From contig CM019716.1 in the NCBI GenBank assembly GCA_009760885.1, positions 15,138,202 to 15,202,201 of the forward strand: DNA of 64,000 nt. The letters run 5' to 3'. This document shows, one piece after another, positions 47,911-58,595 of this stretch. Position numbers and translations under genes: made by a program. Origin of the DNA: Achatina immaculata. Its lineage: Eukaryota; Mollusca; Gastropoda; Stylommatophora; Achatinidae. The notes beneath the pieces are model-generated. The model searched no databases. It was not told where the DNA came from and saw only the letters and a list, made by a program, of their open reading frames with translations. Position 1 is the first letter of the stretch, and each line of letters opens with the position of its first letter.

Positions 47911-48382
47911 GAGTAAATCAGGATCCTATGCAACCACAACTTCGAGCATTAGAATGGACGTGCAGGCAGCATTAGAAGCACTTTTTCTGACTGGTGGACC
48001 AGATCGACTTGCTTGTGTTCATTGTAACAGACTCCCAAAGCATGTTACGGAGAATCGAGAGACATTTCTTCCGCAGGTAGTGGATCCAGCTTCCAGAGGA
48101 CTGCAGGTTATTCAGTTTGACGTGGAACTACTACCCAGGTTATTCGCGAGTCAAGGGCAATTAGGATGCGGACGAGGTGGCAGGTACGGCATCATTTCAG
48201 CGTACCCTAAGAATGGAAAGAATGAGACCGCAAGAGAGACCTTAGACAGGCTGCTTATGGAGGACGCCATCAGGTAGAATGACAACAATAACGTCAAGAG
48301 GATGGATGATCGAATCGGCGGAGGAGAGGTGAACTGAACGTTTTTCCGAAAGAAGTGGTTTAGCGCGCGTTACCCATAAACA

Positions 48383-48650
48383 GTGTGTGACCGGCTCCAA
48401 CAGGCGCGCAAGCTTCAGCGCTGTGTGACCGGCTCCAACAGGCGCGCAAGCTTCAGCGCTGTGTGACCGGCTCTAATAGGCGCGCAAGCTTCAGCGGTGT
48501 GTGACCGGCTCCAACAGGCGCGCAAGCTTCAGCGGTGTGTGACCGGCTCCAACAGGCGCGCAAGCTTCAGCGGTGTGTGACCGGCTCCAACAGGCGCGCA
48601 AGCTTCAGCGCTGTGTGACCGGCTCCAACAGGCGCGCAAGCTTCAGCTGT
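48383..48650. repeat. 38-bp minisatellite, 7 copies, inside the LINE C-terminus
   Basis: GTGTGACCGGCTCCAACAGG and CGCGCAAGCTTCAGCG recur at 48388, 48426, 48464, 48502, 48540, 48578 and 48616. The single-copy equivalent in the 40.8-kb LINE (- strand) reads GTGCGATCGACACCACCAGC. Confidence 0.94.
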
Positions 48651-48914
48651 TGTTGGAGCGGAAGTCGGGGCACATGTGGGAATTCACGGAGCACAGGAAG
48701 CCAGTCTTTGATTACAGCAGTTTTCAAACTTTTTTCTAACTGTACATCCCTTGCCTTCTAGACCACATTCTCAGCTCCTCCAGCCTCCGCCTTATTTTGG
48801 CTAAAACCGTCTCATCACAAACGGCTGGGCGGTGATAAGACAGCAGTGCTTCTATAGAATGATCTACACAATGATCTGTTCAATGAGGCCATAGAGACCT
48901 CAGTCAACAGATCA

Positions 48915-49112
48915 TTCATTCATTTGCGCGTCCGTTGCGGAACTTTGCCTCCCAAACAGCACTCCTATAGGCCTCTTGGTTGTGAGCAAGATGGCCTGCT
49001 GCTGCTGCATCCATTTGCAGATCGTCAACGATGTCTTGCAGCCATCTTCGTTTTGGTCTTCCTTTTTCTTTTTCCCATTATGTATCCTTCTAATATGGTC
49101 ATCTCTAAATTA
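48915..49112 (-). mobile_element. LINE 3' end, family 'G', with 11-bp target duplication
   Basis: - strand ends ...GHANE-type codons with an ATTCATTCATT tail at the left. The direct repeat TCAACAGATCA flanks it (48904-48914 and 49113-49123). Reads MGKRK, GRPKRRWLQDIV and AGHLAHNQEAYRS-like residues with small changes. Confidence 0.88.
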
Positions 49113-49172
49113 TCAACAGATCAGGCCTGAAAAAATGAAAAAAAAAACATTTAAAACCTAAACTATGAGGCT

Positions 49173-49194
49173 ATTGGGGGGGGGGGGGGGGGGG
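49173..49194. repeat. poly(G) tract
   Basis: About 22 consecutive G followed by AAGGGAGGGGG. Other long homopolymers of C are at 41161, 43266 and about 35347-35830. Confidence 0.9.
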
Positions 49195-49671
49195 AAGGGA
49201 GGGGGATCAAAACTAATAGTCTGTAGAACCTGTCTAGAGCACATGGTTTATATGTTCCATGTACAAATTCTGAACAATAAAGAGGATTGAAAACTTCCAA
49301 AGCTATTCTGACCGACTTAGGTGAGAGATGAAGGGCAGAATGTCAAACAACCCTGCATGTACCTTCACCCCCCACCCCCCCCAGAAATTATTGTTTGTTC
49401 GTTTGACCGATGTACTGAACAGATTATAAAGATTTTCTTTGCTCTGTTCTGTGATGATGAGTACTTTTAGCAAATTTATAGTCTTCCCGCTTCCTGACTT
49501 GTTCTCGAACAAAGAGTGTAAACACTTCGTGAATAAACGGTGGGCAACAAACATTTGTAGACCAAAGTTTGGTGAGCGTGCGTCACACTGACTAGCCCAC
49601 TAGGCGAAGGGGCTGCGCGATTATTTCGCGCAAGATTAGATATTCAGGTTAACTTTTAGAATCTAGGGACC

Positions 49672-49775
49672 TATATAAGAGCGGCACCTGTCAGAAAATA
49701 TCTCCATGTAGCCGGGACAAGTATTTTCTTGCAAGTCTGACACGCTTTCAAGAAGGCAGACATTTAGAACTTTAG
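49672..49775 (+). promoter_or_regulatory. receptor B core promoter and 5'UTR exon 1 (predicted)
   Basis: A canonical TATATAAG box at 49672-49679 is followed by GCACCTGTCAGAAA (shared with unit A) and by an exon ending TTTAG at 49775 before the donor GTGAGTCC. The start is inferred about 30 bp after the TATA box, near 49703. The only ATG in the exon is followed at once by TAG. Upstream, GGTGAGCGTGCGTCA and TTTCGCGCAAGATTA blocks are conserved between units and may be regulatory. Confidence 0.68.
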
Positions 49776-50237
49776 GTGAGTCCATATTCTGTGTTCTTGA
49801 TTTCCAGGAACTTTATGCCGAAGAAATCATCCACATCTGTTTGCTTTAAACGCTGTTTTCTGGTATTTTTGCTTACCGTTACTGTATGTTTTGTCAAACA
49901 GATTTTCTAGTAGCGTCCTACGCTATAAACATTCAAGAGAAACATTCATCAAGTATTTATTTCTATCATTACAGAACAGATCAGTAATAGTAAACGAAAA
50001 ATAAATACAGCCTTAAGAAGTTCAAAATCATCAAAGAAAATTAATTCACATGCAGCAGTATAAAAAGAAACAACCGATTGCAGTAATAAAGATACAATTT
50101 AAATGCCGGTTTTACGAAGTCAGAAACACAGAGAGACGTGAAAAACGAAACAGAAGCGAAAGATATTTTAAAAAAGAACATACATGAGATCTACACGGAG
50201 ATGGCATACGAGAAAATATAAATGAACACACAAGCAA

Positions 50238-50390
50238 AATTCTGACTCGCGCGTCACTGCATGCAGGACAGCCCCACACATGCTCCGTCGCTTGCCGAAG
50301 CATTCAACCACGATTATGAGTGCTACTAGCTTCCATCAGGTGTTGGTGCTTTAAGATGCGTTTTCTGCCACACAGTTCAGATTTTCTACC
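50238..50390 (-). mobile_element. LINE family 'R' C-terminal fragment
   Basis: - strand GRKSELCGRKRILKHQHLME, then MLRQATEHVWGCPACSDARV (EHxxxCP box). It matches the 5209-5530 fragment in the same order. Confidence 0.78.
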
Positions 50391-50394
50391 AGTC

Positions 50395-50777
50395 AGTTAG
50401 TCAGTCATTTGCATGTCCCTTGCGGAACTTTGTCTCCCTAACAGATCTCCTGTAGGCCTCTCGGTTGTAAGCAAGATGGCTTGCTGCTGATGCATCTATT
50501 TTCAGATTATCAACAATATCTTGCAGCCAACTTCGTCAAGGTCTTTCTCTCTTTCTTTTCCCATTATGTTCCCTTCCAAGACGGTCTTCTCTAAATTATC
50601 ATGACGTTTAATGTGTCCAAAATATATAAGTGTTCTCTGTACTAGCCAACCTTCTTCAATATTAAGTTCTTGTAGTATGGATATATTTGTTCTTTTTTTG
50701 TGCCCATGATATTTGAAGAATTCTTCTGTAGCATTTACATTCAAAGACATTTACGTGTTTCTCAGCTGTTTTGTTAC
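50395..50777 (-). mobile_element. LINE family 'G' 3' part
   Basis: - strand: NKTAEKHVNVFECKCYRRIL, HKKRTNISILQELNIEEGWL, RTLIYFGHIKRHDNLEKTVL, EGNIMGK, then frame-shifted QAILLTTERP and an end with TGACTGACTAACTG in place of the usual (TGAA)n. 5'-truncated. Confidence 0.86.
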
Positions 50778-51122
50778 CTGCACCCGTACAAATGAACAAA
50801 ACATACGTAAAACATCAAAGAAATCAGAAAATGGCCTATATATGATTACCGGTACCAGTTGGATGATTTTAGAAGAGAGATTCATCGTTATCATTCATCT
50901 TCTTCATTATGAAGAAGCCATAATTTGAGGCTGATTTCTATCAGATAACTTCTGTTACGCTATTATTCCGACGATAGAGCAAATCATATCATTTTTATGT
51001 AAATAAATAACATGTAATAAATAAATAGCCATTTTGTCCAATCATGGGCTAGGCTCAAGTATGATTTTAAACAAAATAGCCCATTTCTTTCGTTCACAAG
51101 GGTTTTAATTTACTTCCTTAAT

Positions 51123-52608
51123 GGTTCTAAGGACTGCAAACGCGCCACAAACAGCCTCTGGCAGTCAAGTCCAGCTCCTGGCCTTCCCGTGGCAGAACTG
51201 TTTTAAACTGACAGGAGAAGGGGCGAGGGCGAATATCTGGCGCCTGAAAACCAGTTACTTGGGGTAGATGAGTGTCACGTTTGGTAGCTCATCTGCCGCT
51301 GCTGGCGAGATCTTCAGCTGCCGTGCGTGGAGCGGTGCTCTTCCCGGCCAATGAAGAAATTTGCAGATGAGGTTGCCGCGCAGCATCACTGCGGAAAAGG
51401 TGGTTGAAAGAATAAAGCGAAGCAAACAGTCAAATCACGGCACCTCTGGTCTGGAGGTCAGCCACGTCCTGAGTGCAGTCATATCGGGTGAAATGCATGA
51501 ACCAGCTTGTCCCAGAGGTTAAGACACTGCTGGCTTAACTTTTCAAATGCCGCGCGTGGAGTGAAGCTCCTCCCGGTTAAGGAAGTAAATGCGGAAATAA
51601 AGGTTGCTGTGCGGCGCCGATGGGAAAAGGTGGTGGAAAGTGAAGTTTAACCTGGTATGTCCAGTAGTATCGCTACGAGAGCTATACCACGGCGCCTCTG
51701 CTCTAGAGGCCGCCTACGTCCGAAATACACCCACACTGGTGAAATATGCCTAAACCGGCACACACCAGGGGTGGAACTCGATGGCTAGACATGTCATGCC
51801 ACGTCCGCTCTAGAGGTCGGTAACGCCTGATAAACACCCATACTGGTGAATTTTGCCTAAGCCGGCTCATACCAGGGGTGAATCTTGAAGGCTATGAATG
51901 TCACAGTACCTCTGCCCTAGAGGTCCGTCCCGTCCCAAACACGCCCATACTGGGATAATGCCTAAACCGGCTCAACCCAGGGGTAGAAGTCACTAGTGGC
52001 GAGGATTCATCCTCCTGGACAAAAGCTCCATCCTGGGCACAACTAGGAAGGGTAGCTGCCACGACTGCAAAATGCTGAAGTCGGAGACACTGGACCAGGG
52101 AAGTCTAGATAGGCAACCACCTCTCACCCGGCGGGGATGTCTGCGTATCCTAATCACGCTGAGGTTTTCCGGTGAGAAAGTCCAACCCTGGACTGGATGG
52201 GCGACCACCTCTCACCCGGCGGTGATACACGGGTATCTCAAAACACGTCGAGGTTTTCCGGTGAGAAAGTCCAACTCTGACCTGGGTGGGCTAACGCCTC
52301 TCACCCAGCGGGGATGCACTGATATTCCAAACACGTCGAGGTCTTCCGGTGAGAAAGTCCAACCCTAGACCAAACTGGTGCAATGAAAACCACGGTGTCA
52401 CGCAATCCCGCTTCCGAGACCCACCAAGAATACAGGCTAAAGCACTGTGATACTCTGAACCCCTTGTGGTCCTTTCGTGGAACTCGTGTGGTCTATTTTG
52501 GACCACACAGGGGACCACGGGACCTAACGAGGACCACATGCGTGAATTCAGTAGGTTCACAGTGCGGTTTTTTGGTGGTAGAAGTGAACGAAGAAGAAGA
52601 AGAAGAAG
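51123..52608 (+). mobile_element. 1.4-kb non-coding retroelement with (GAA)n tail, copy 2
   Basis: Same start GGTTCTAAGGACTGCAAA and end GAACGAAGAAGAAGAAGAAG as 10061-11468. It is flanked by its own 11-bp repeat ACTTCCTTAAT (51112-51122 and 52609-52619). It is 78 bp longer, mainly because it has one more ~85-bp internal segment near 52165-52250. Two full-length copies with independent target duplications define the element ends exactly. Confidence 0.9.
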
Positions 52609-52659
52609 ACTTCCTTAATTACTGGCTACAGTTTGAAATGAACATAGTTTTCATTTTTA

Positions 52660-52795
52660 AAAATGAAATGTCGAAGTAAAAAATAGAAATTAAAAATGAA
52701 ATGTCGAATTAAAAAATAGAAATTAAAAATGAAATGTCGAATTAAAAAATAGAAATTAAAAATGAAATGTCGAATTAAAAAATAGAAATTCCTTC
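52660..52795. repeat. 33-bp tandem repeat, 4 copies
   Basis: AAAAATGAAATGTCGAATTA and AAAAATAGAAATT repeated with period 33. A single related segment occurs in the unit A intron near 34290. Confidence 0.9.
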
Positions 52796-53218
52796 CTCGC
52801 TTCTCATTCTTTTTTAAATACACGTTATCGATATTTTTCACTCGTTTTCATGTTTCATTCTTTCCTTTTTCCCTTCCTTCTCTTCGTACTTGTATAAGCG
52901 CATCTGTTCATCAATTCTTTTCTTGTTTACTCATTTGAATTTTTTTATTTTTGCTTTTTTTCCTCTGGTCATAATTCTCTTTATATTTCCTCCATTGTTT
53001 TCTTTAACTTGTTTTTGCTGCTTACCTTTACTCACTTCTTCTTTTACTTGGTGATTTATTCTTCCACTCTTCTTTTACTTGTATACCTTTCTTTATTTCC
53101 TTCCTCATTTGTGTCGACATCGTATTCATTGGTAGTTATTTTCCCACCTGTATTATCCTTTTCTTCACATATAAACAATAATGTATAATATACCTTCATA
53201 TATAATATACATATTTTA

Positions 53219-53690
53219 AAAAAGCTTCTCTTACTCAGCTGCCCACCTTTAGAATGCCCTACCAACTCATGTAGAACTTATAAGTAATATTGGTTTTTAT
53301 AAATTCAAACTTTGTCAGTATCTGTTTCATATGGACTATATTCCCCTCTCCCAACCTAAGCATAGTCTAAAGTAGTTTAAAGTATGGCTTGATTGATTAA
53401 TTTTTAACTGCTTTTGTTAGTTTTGAATGAATGTAAGAATGCAAGTTTATTTCATGCTGTTGCATAAATCAGAGTGTAGAGTGTATAGACAAGAGATAAG
53501 TTTATTATTTATTTATGTAATCATTTAATTGTTTCTTCATGATTATTATGCTCATTAACAAATGCTGAGTGACTGTGACTGAGTGAAAGCTGTTTGATGA
53601 AGGGCAGAATGTTCGACGGGTCTGCGTGCCCAATTCTTAACCCTTTGAAAATAAAGTATATTCATTCGTTCATTCATTCTTTTGATTTAT
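53219..53690 (+). mobile_element. LINE family 'J' 3' end in intron 1 of receptor B
   Basis: Reads NALPTHVELISNIGFYKFKL and QYLFHMDYIPLSQPKHSLK, then a 3'UTR with GACGGGTCTGCGTGCCCAAT, AAATAAAG and a (TTCA)n tail. 5'-truncated and absent from the unit A intron. Confidence 0.82.
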
Positions 53691-54212
53691 TTCTTCTTTG
53701 ACCTTTTCCCTTCTTTCTTCTGCCTATTTTTCTACTTAAATGTTTATACTTTCTTTCAGTTCTTTTTCCTTTCACTCCTTAATCCCTTTTCCTTTTCTTC
53801 CATAATTTTCTTCTTTTTGAAATTGTTCTTTTTTTCTCTCGATCTTTCTTTTTCTTTTTTTTTAAATTTTCTTTTTCCTCGGACCACATCTGTCATCACT
53901 GTCCTTACATTTGTTGAGGATCAAGTATTTCTCTCAAATATGATACGAATGAAAACCTTCAGATCCACTCTTGAAAGCGTCCGCGTGAAAAACTTAATAT
54001 AAACATTCAAGTAATCCTCTCTTATGTTTTTTGATGAAATAGCATCGTTATTAAATGGATGTATTTTTGAAACATTTCTTTCCAGGTTTTCAAATTCGGC
54101 AAAAGGAACTGAATTAACACTCTGTTTTCCCGCGAGATTTTGCACTGATTGTTTAAGGATTGCACCATTCTGTTGTTATAATAATCGATTTTTTTGGGCA
54201 CAGTCGTCCATC

Positions 54213-55340
54213 ATGGATTCCGTAAGTGGTATAGACAACGTCACATTAAACAAAGCAGAGAAAGGTCTATCCATCTCTTTTATTATCTGCATTTTCTTGG
54301 CAAATTCTCTCTTGATATTTATGACTGTACGCAAACCTGGATTCTTGTACAGACCAAAGGATCTCCTCATCATATCTCTGGCTATTGGGGACATTTTCTT
54401 GGCGCTGTTTCCCTTGATAATCTTCGCGAAAATTACTTTTGGAGACATGCTGGATATAATCTGCACAACAGCTGTGACTGCCCATGTATATATGTCTTTC
54501 CTCATACATTTCGTATATGGAGCCGGACTGCTCACTCTGGCAGTGGAACTGTTGCTTCGGTATAAAAGACAATCTGAAGTTGAGAAAACTAACTTTGTGA
54601 CATCATTGGCTTACAGCGCTGTGCCTTGGATACTTGGACTGGTCGTTGTTCTGCCCCTCACAATGGCCGGTATGGACTGGGAATCATGCGTATTTACGAT
54701 ACGTTCAAAGAGCAGACTGCTTGCCATGTTTGGGGTATCTGTTATATTGCCTGCAGTTTTATCTGTCATTGTTTGTATTGTTGTCTGCTGCATCCGCCTG
54801 GTTCCAGTGCAACAAACACACCTGGCGTATACTTACCCTAGTACAGCCCCTGGGGTATTCAGTGGATATCAACAGGATCCTACGAACAAAACGGATCCAC
54901 CGGCGGAGACCCAACTCATTTTACCCACATACAATCAGTATCCTACACAAAATGTTCAGCATCAGTACATATATCCTCCATCTCAACAAGCTCCGACATC
55001 TTACCCAGCTGTAGGGTACGTTGCTCAGTCTAATATGGTCATTTCGGCTCCCGTACATCCTATCCAACCACAGAACACAGCAGCGACCTCGTTTACAGAT
55101 CCAAGCAGAGAGAAAGTCATACTACTTATATCAGCCATTGTTTTCTCTCTGTGTGTTGTTCCCTATGCGGTCTACACGATGGGTACTATCGATCCATATT
55201 ATTCTAGAGGATCGATTGACACGATTCTGGATACAACCTTGATGTGGTTGATGATCTTCAGGTCACTTGTGATACCTTTAATCTGGATTGTAAGTTCAAG
55301 GTGTAAAGAGCGGCCCATGAGACACGAAATTCAACACTAA
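54213..55340 (+). CDS. rhodopsin-class (class A-like) GPCR, paralogue B
   Basis: A 375-residue seven-helix receptor, near-identical to paralogue A in helices 1-6 and the ends of loop 3. Differences cluster in the N-terminus (adds the sequon N9-V-T), extracellular loop 1, the middle of loop 3 (seven residues shorter there) and helix 7. It has the helix 2 Asp in SLAIGD, the loop 2 Cys in WESC, ELLLRYKRQ in place of DRY, and CVVPY in helix 6. The helix 7 end is SLVIPLIWIV, without NPxxY. Loop 3 keeps the Tyr/Pro/Gln segment with QAPTSYPAVGY, so the PPSY of A is PTSY. The tail extends CKERPMRHEIQH past the stop position of A. I place the start at ATG 54213. The frame is open further upstream, but that part crosses the predicted acceptor at 54085 and has no aligned counterpart ATG. 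AATAAA at 55528-55533 is a plausible poly(A) signal. Confidence 0.9.
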   Translation: MDSVSGIDNVTLNKAEKGLSISFIICIFLANSLLIFMTVRKPGFLYRPKDLLIISLAIGDIFLALFPLIIFAKITFGDMLDIICTTAVTAHVYMSFLIHFVYGAGLLTLAVELLLRYKRQSEVEKTNFVTSLAYSAVPWILGLVVVLPLTMAGMDWESCVFTIRSKSRLLAMFGVSVILPAVLSVIVCIVVCCIRLVPVQQTHLAYTYPSTAPGVFSGYQQDPTNKTDPPAETQLILPTYNQYPTQNVQHQYIYPPSQQAPTSYPAVGYVAQSNMVISAPVHPIQPQNTAATSFTDPSREKVILLISAIVFSLCVVPYAVYTMGTIDPYYSRGSIDTILDTTLMWLMIFRSLVIPLIWIVSSRCKERPMRHEIQH

Positions 55341-55607
55341 CATTCCAACAAGAATTTAACGTAGGAATACAATTTTATACATATAGCATAAAAAGTAATA
55401 TTGAAAAATCGATGGACTTCAACGATTCGTAATTACAGCATACAGTTTAATATTAACTGCATTTCATATAATGCTTATAAGGACCTTGTAGCGGATTTGC
55501 TCAACAATTATTTTAACATAAGTACCAAATAAACTTCTGAAGTTTTCAAAACTCATTATATAAGGCAAACACTATAGCAGAGCACATGTCTATAAATATA
55601 TAAACTA

Positions 55608-55915
55608 GGAAAAAAGTAGGAGCAGTTTTATTACTTAACGAGCACATAGTTGTGACGTTTCGGGGTGAGCCTTAATCATACAAAAAACACACAGGACAAA
55701 GAAATGGAGAGGAGAGATAAAGTATAAATTCACATGATTGCTGTGTTAAAAAGTCTCATAAAATAAATTTGCAGGTACGTCCAAACTGTGTACTCGTAAG
55801 TAATAAGGGTGTTCCTACATTTTCCCTAGTTTATACATTTTGGTATCACAGCATTAATGCAGTGGCTCCGTGTATAGTTAAATACTTATACACTAATTAT
55901 TGTATGTCTATAAAT
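55608..55915. mobile_element. Penelope-like element 3' ends in inverted (head-to-head) arrangement
   Basis: 55608-about 55770 on the - strand matches the 3'UTR end of the 61-kb element (TGATTAAGGCTCACCCCGAA, AAGTAATAAAACTGCTCCTA). About 55790-55915 on the + strand matches the extreme 3' end seen at 24560-24672 (AAGTAATAAGGGTGTTCCTA to CACTAATTATTG). Inverted or partial tandem insertions are typical of Penelope elements. Confidence 0.75.
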
Positions 55916-56284
55916 AGAACGGTAGAATAGGCTAGTCTATAAATAGAACACAATTGGCCCAGCGAGTGACCAAGATGAAGTTACGAGAAAGTACTCACTT
56001 TACTTCTTTGAGATCGATGCCATAGCGACAATCTTGAGGTACAGATCAAAGAGGCCGATTGAGGATGAGCTGCTTTGGATAGCTTTTTCATTTCCCGTCC
56101 CATAAAATAGATCTGTGTACATAAACTATAGAAAGTCGAAGCTTAATTCTTGAAATAGCTGCAGTAACGCAAGAAATGTTTCCTTGGCAACTATGTGTAG
56201 TGGTAGGATAAGTTCTTGACAAAGATAAATAAATAAAACGTGACCAAAACCTGTTAATAAACAATCAGGGCACTATTACATACG

Positions 56285-56425
56285 AATTCCTCTATCTATA
56301 ACCACCAGATCTTTCTAACTATAACCACCAGAACTTTCTAACTATAACCACCAGATCTTTCTAACTATAACCACCAGAACTTTCTAACTATAACCACCAG
56401 GTCATTATAACTACTAGATCATTCG
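56285..56425. repeat. 23-bp tandem repeat, about 5-6 copies
   Basis: CTTTCTAACTATAACCACCAG recurs with period 23. The unit A homologue (about 38545-38565) has one diverged unit, so the array arose in B. Confidence 0.88.
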
Positions 56426-56672
56426 CACAACTCGGCGAAAAAGAATAACTTTCATTAATGCATCATTCTCTCTCTCTCCCTCACTCACTCTATTCTCCTC
56501 TATCTCTCTCTCGTCTCTATCATTCCCTCACCATATATATATATATTACATAAAAGAACATTTTACATAAGACACGTGGACATCCAGGGACATGAGAGAG
56601 CTGTAGGTTTGCCGGCTCTGCCATCATCGCAGATGGACAAACATGGATCAAGCTGATATTATTAATGTGCTC
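56426..56672. other. CT-rich and AT microsatellites, no gene
   Basis: CTCTCT-rich stretch at 56465-56525 and (TA)n at about 56535-56547. Otherwise short unique DNA. Confidence 0.6.
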
Positions 56673-57368
56673 AGAGAGATAGGATGTGTTCAGAGAGATA
56701 GGATGTGTTCAGAGAGATAGGATGTGTTCAGAGAGATAGGATGTGTTCAGAGAGATAGGATGTGTTCAGAGAGATAGAATGTGTTCAGAGAGATAGGATG
56801 TGTTCAGAGAGATAGAATGTGTTCAGAGAGATAGGATGTGCTCAGAGAGATAGAATGTGTTCAGAGAGATAGGATGTGTTCAGAGAGATAGGATGTGCTT
56901 AGAGAGATAGAATGTGTTCAGAGAGATAGAATGTGCTCAGAGAGATAGGATGTGCTTAGAGAGATAGAATGTGTTCAGAGAGATAGGATTTGTTCAGAGA
57001 GATAGAATGTGTTCAGAGAGATAGGATGTGCTCAGAGAGATAGAATGTGTTCAGAGAGATAGGATGTGTTCAGAGAGATAGGATGTGCTCAGAGAGATAG
57101 AATGTGTTCAGAGAGATAGAATGTGCTCAGAGAGATAGGATGTGCTTAGAGAGATAGAATGTGTTCAGAGAGATAGGATTTGTTCAGAGAGATAGAATGT
57201 GTTCAGAGAGATAGGATGTGCTCAGAGAGATAGAATGTGTTCAGAGAGATAGGATGTGTTCAGAGAGATAGGATGTGCTCAGAGAGATAGAATGTGTTCA
57301 GAGAAATAGGATGTGTTCAGAGAGATAGGATGTGCTCAAAGAGATAGGATATATTCAGAGAGATAGGC
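56673..57368. repeat. 19-bp minisatellite, about 36 copies, with 190-bp higher-order repeat
   Basis: GGATGTGTTCAGAGAGATA recurs every 19 bp (56701, 56720 and so on). Variant order repeats after 10 units: GGATTTG occurs at about 56988 and 190 bp later. Confidence 0.94.
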
Positions 57369-57379
57369 AGAGTGGAAAA

Positions 57380-58371
57380 CTTCGAGAGCAGCAAATCCAC
57401 TGACCGCTGTTTATACTGAAAGAGCAGCAAATCCACTGACCGCTGTTTATACTGAAAGAGCAGCAAATCTACTGACCGCTGTTTAGACTGAGAGAGCAGC
57501 AAATCCGCTGACCGCTGTTTAGAGAGAGCAGCAAATCCACTGACTGCTGTTTAGACTGAGAGAGCAGCAAATCCACTGACCGCTGTTTAGACTGAGAGAG
57601 CAGCAAATCCACTGACTGCTGTTTAGACTGAGAGAGCAGCAAATCCACTGACCGCTGTTTAGAGAGAGCAGCAAATCCGCTGACCGCTGTTTAGAGAGAG
57701 CAGCAAATCCACTGACTGCTGTTTAGACTGAGAGAGCAGCAAATCCACTGACTGCTGTTTAGACTGAGAGAGCAGCAAATCTACTGACCGCTGTTTAGAG
57801 AGAGCAGCAAATCCACTGACTGCTGTTTAGACTGAGAGAGCAGCAAATCTACTGACCGCTGTTTAGACTGAGAGAGCAGCAAATCCACTGACTGCTGTTT
57901 AGACTGAGAGAGCAGCAAATCCACTGACCGCTGTTTAGAGAGAGCAGCAAATCCGCTGACCGCTGTTTAGAGAGAGCAGCAAATCCACTGACTGCTGTTT
58001 AGACTGAGAGAGCAGCAAATCCACTGACTGCTGTTTAGACTGAGAGAGCAGCAAATCTACTGACCGCTGTTTAGAGAGAGCAGCAAATCCACTGACTGCT
58101 GTTTAGACTGAGAGAGCAGCAAATCTACTGACCGCTGTTTAGACTGAGAGAGCAGCAAATCTACTGACCGCTGTTTAGACTGAGAGAGCAGCAAATCTAC
58201 TGACCGCTGTTTAGACTGAGAGAGCAGCAAATCTACTGACCGCTGTTTAGACTGAGAGAGCAGCAAATCTACTGACCGCTGTTTAGACTGAGAGAGCAGC
58301 AAATCTACTGACCGCTGTTTAGACTGAGAGAGCAGCAAATCTACTGACCGCTGTTTAGACTGAGAGAGCTT
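57380..58371. repeat. 36/30-bp minisatellite with 276-bp higher-order repeat
   Basis: GAGAGCAGCAAATCCACTGA and CCGCTGTTTAGACTGA form a 36-bp unit. A 30-bp form lacks GACTGA. The variant CAAATCCGCTGACC recurs after 276 bp (six 36-mers plus two 30-mers). The last seven or so units are homogeneous 36-mers, suggesting recent expansion. Both lengths are divisible by 3, so a 12-residue repeat frame (SQSKQRSVDLLL, - strand) stays open. I treat it as fortuitous. Confidence 0.94.
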
Positions 58372-58520
58372 AAGCGGCCGGGAGTGAGACTGGACGAGAG
58401 AGTGGGACCTGTCAGGTAACACAGGACGGGAACTGTCGGTGGCAGGAGACTGAGGGAGAGAGTGGGACCTGTCAGGTAACACAGGACGGGCACTGTCGGT
58501 GGCAGGAGACTGAGGGAGAG
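58372..58520. repeat. 60-bp tandem repeat, about 2.5 copies
   Basis: AGTGGGACCTGTCAGGTAAC and ACAGGACGGG at 58401 and 58461, with a partial third unit. Confidence 0.9.
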
Positions 58521-58595
58521 AACTGGGCACTTGTGGACATGTCCGGCGTGCAGTGATGATGACCCAGATCATTTATACATAGTCGTATATATAAT

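Larger units (their letters stand above)
46880..48720 (+). mobile_element. LINE ORF2 RNase H region, family 'R', carrying two minisatellites
   Basis: In order: NMQNLMKAVIQFGRECRDWA; DPLIFADGSLARSLKIGWDY (start of RNase H, first catalytic Asp in DGS); the 52-bp array (47311-47910); TTTSSIRMDVQAALEALF (second RNase H strand-helix, where Asp replaces the usual Glu); LPKHVTENRETFLPQVVD; NETARETLDRLLMEDAIR; then the 38-bp array (48383-48650); then SGSRGTCGNS in the EHxxxCP position. Stops and frameshifts throughout. Confidence 0.82.
49776..54085 (+). other. intron 1 of receptor B
   Basis: Donor GTGAGT at 49776, acceptor ACATTTCTTTCCAG ending at 54085. The 4.3-kb length exceeds that of A because of LINE R, G and J fragments and the 1.4-kb GAA-tailed element. 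Confidence 0.62.

Noticed and set aside
54024..54212. 63-residue N-terminal extension of receptor B
   Set aside because: It crosses a predicted splice acceptor at 54085, and A has an in-frame stop in the same leader. The ATG at 54213 aligns with that of A.
58057..58572. 171-codon frame with 12-residue SQSKQRSVDLLL repeats
   Set aside because: The 36/30-bp minisatellite preserves frame by arithmetic. There is no promoter, splice or conserved flank, and the array is absent from the paralogous unit.
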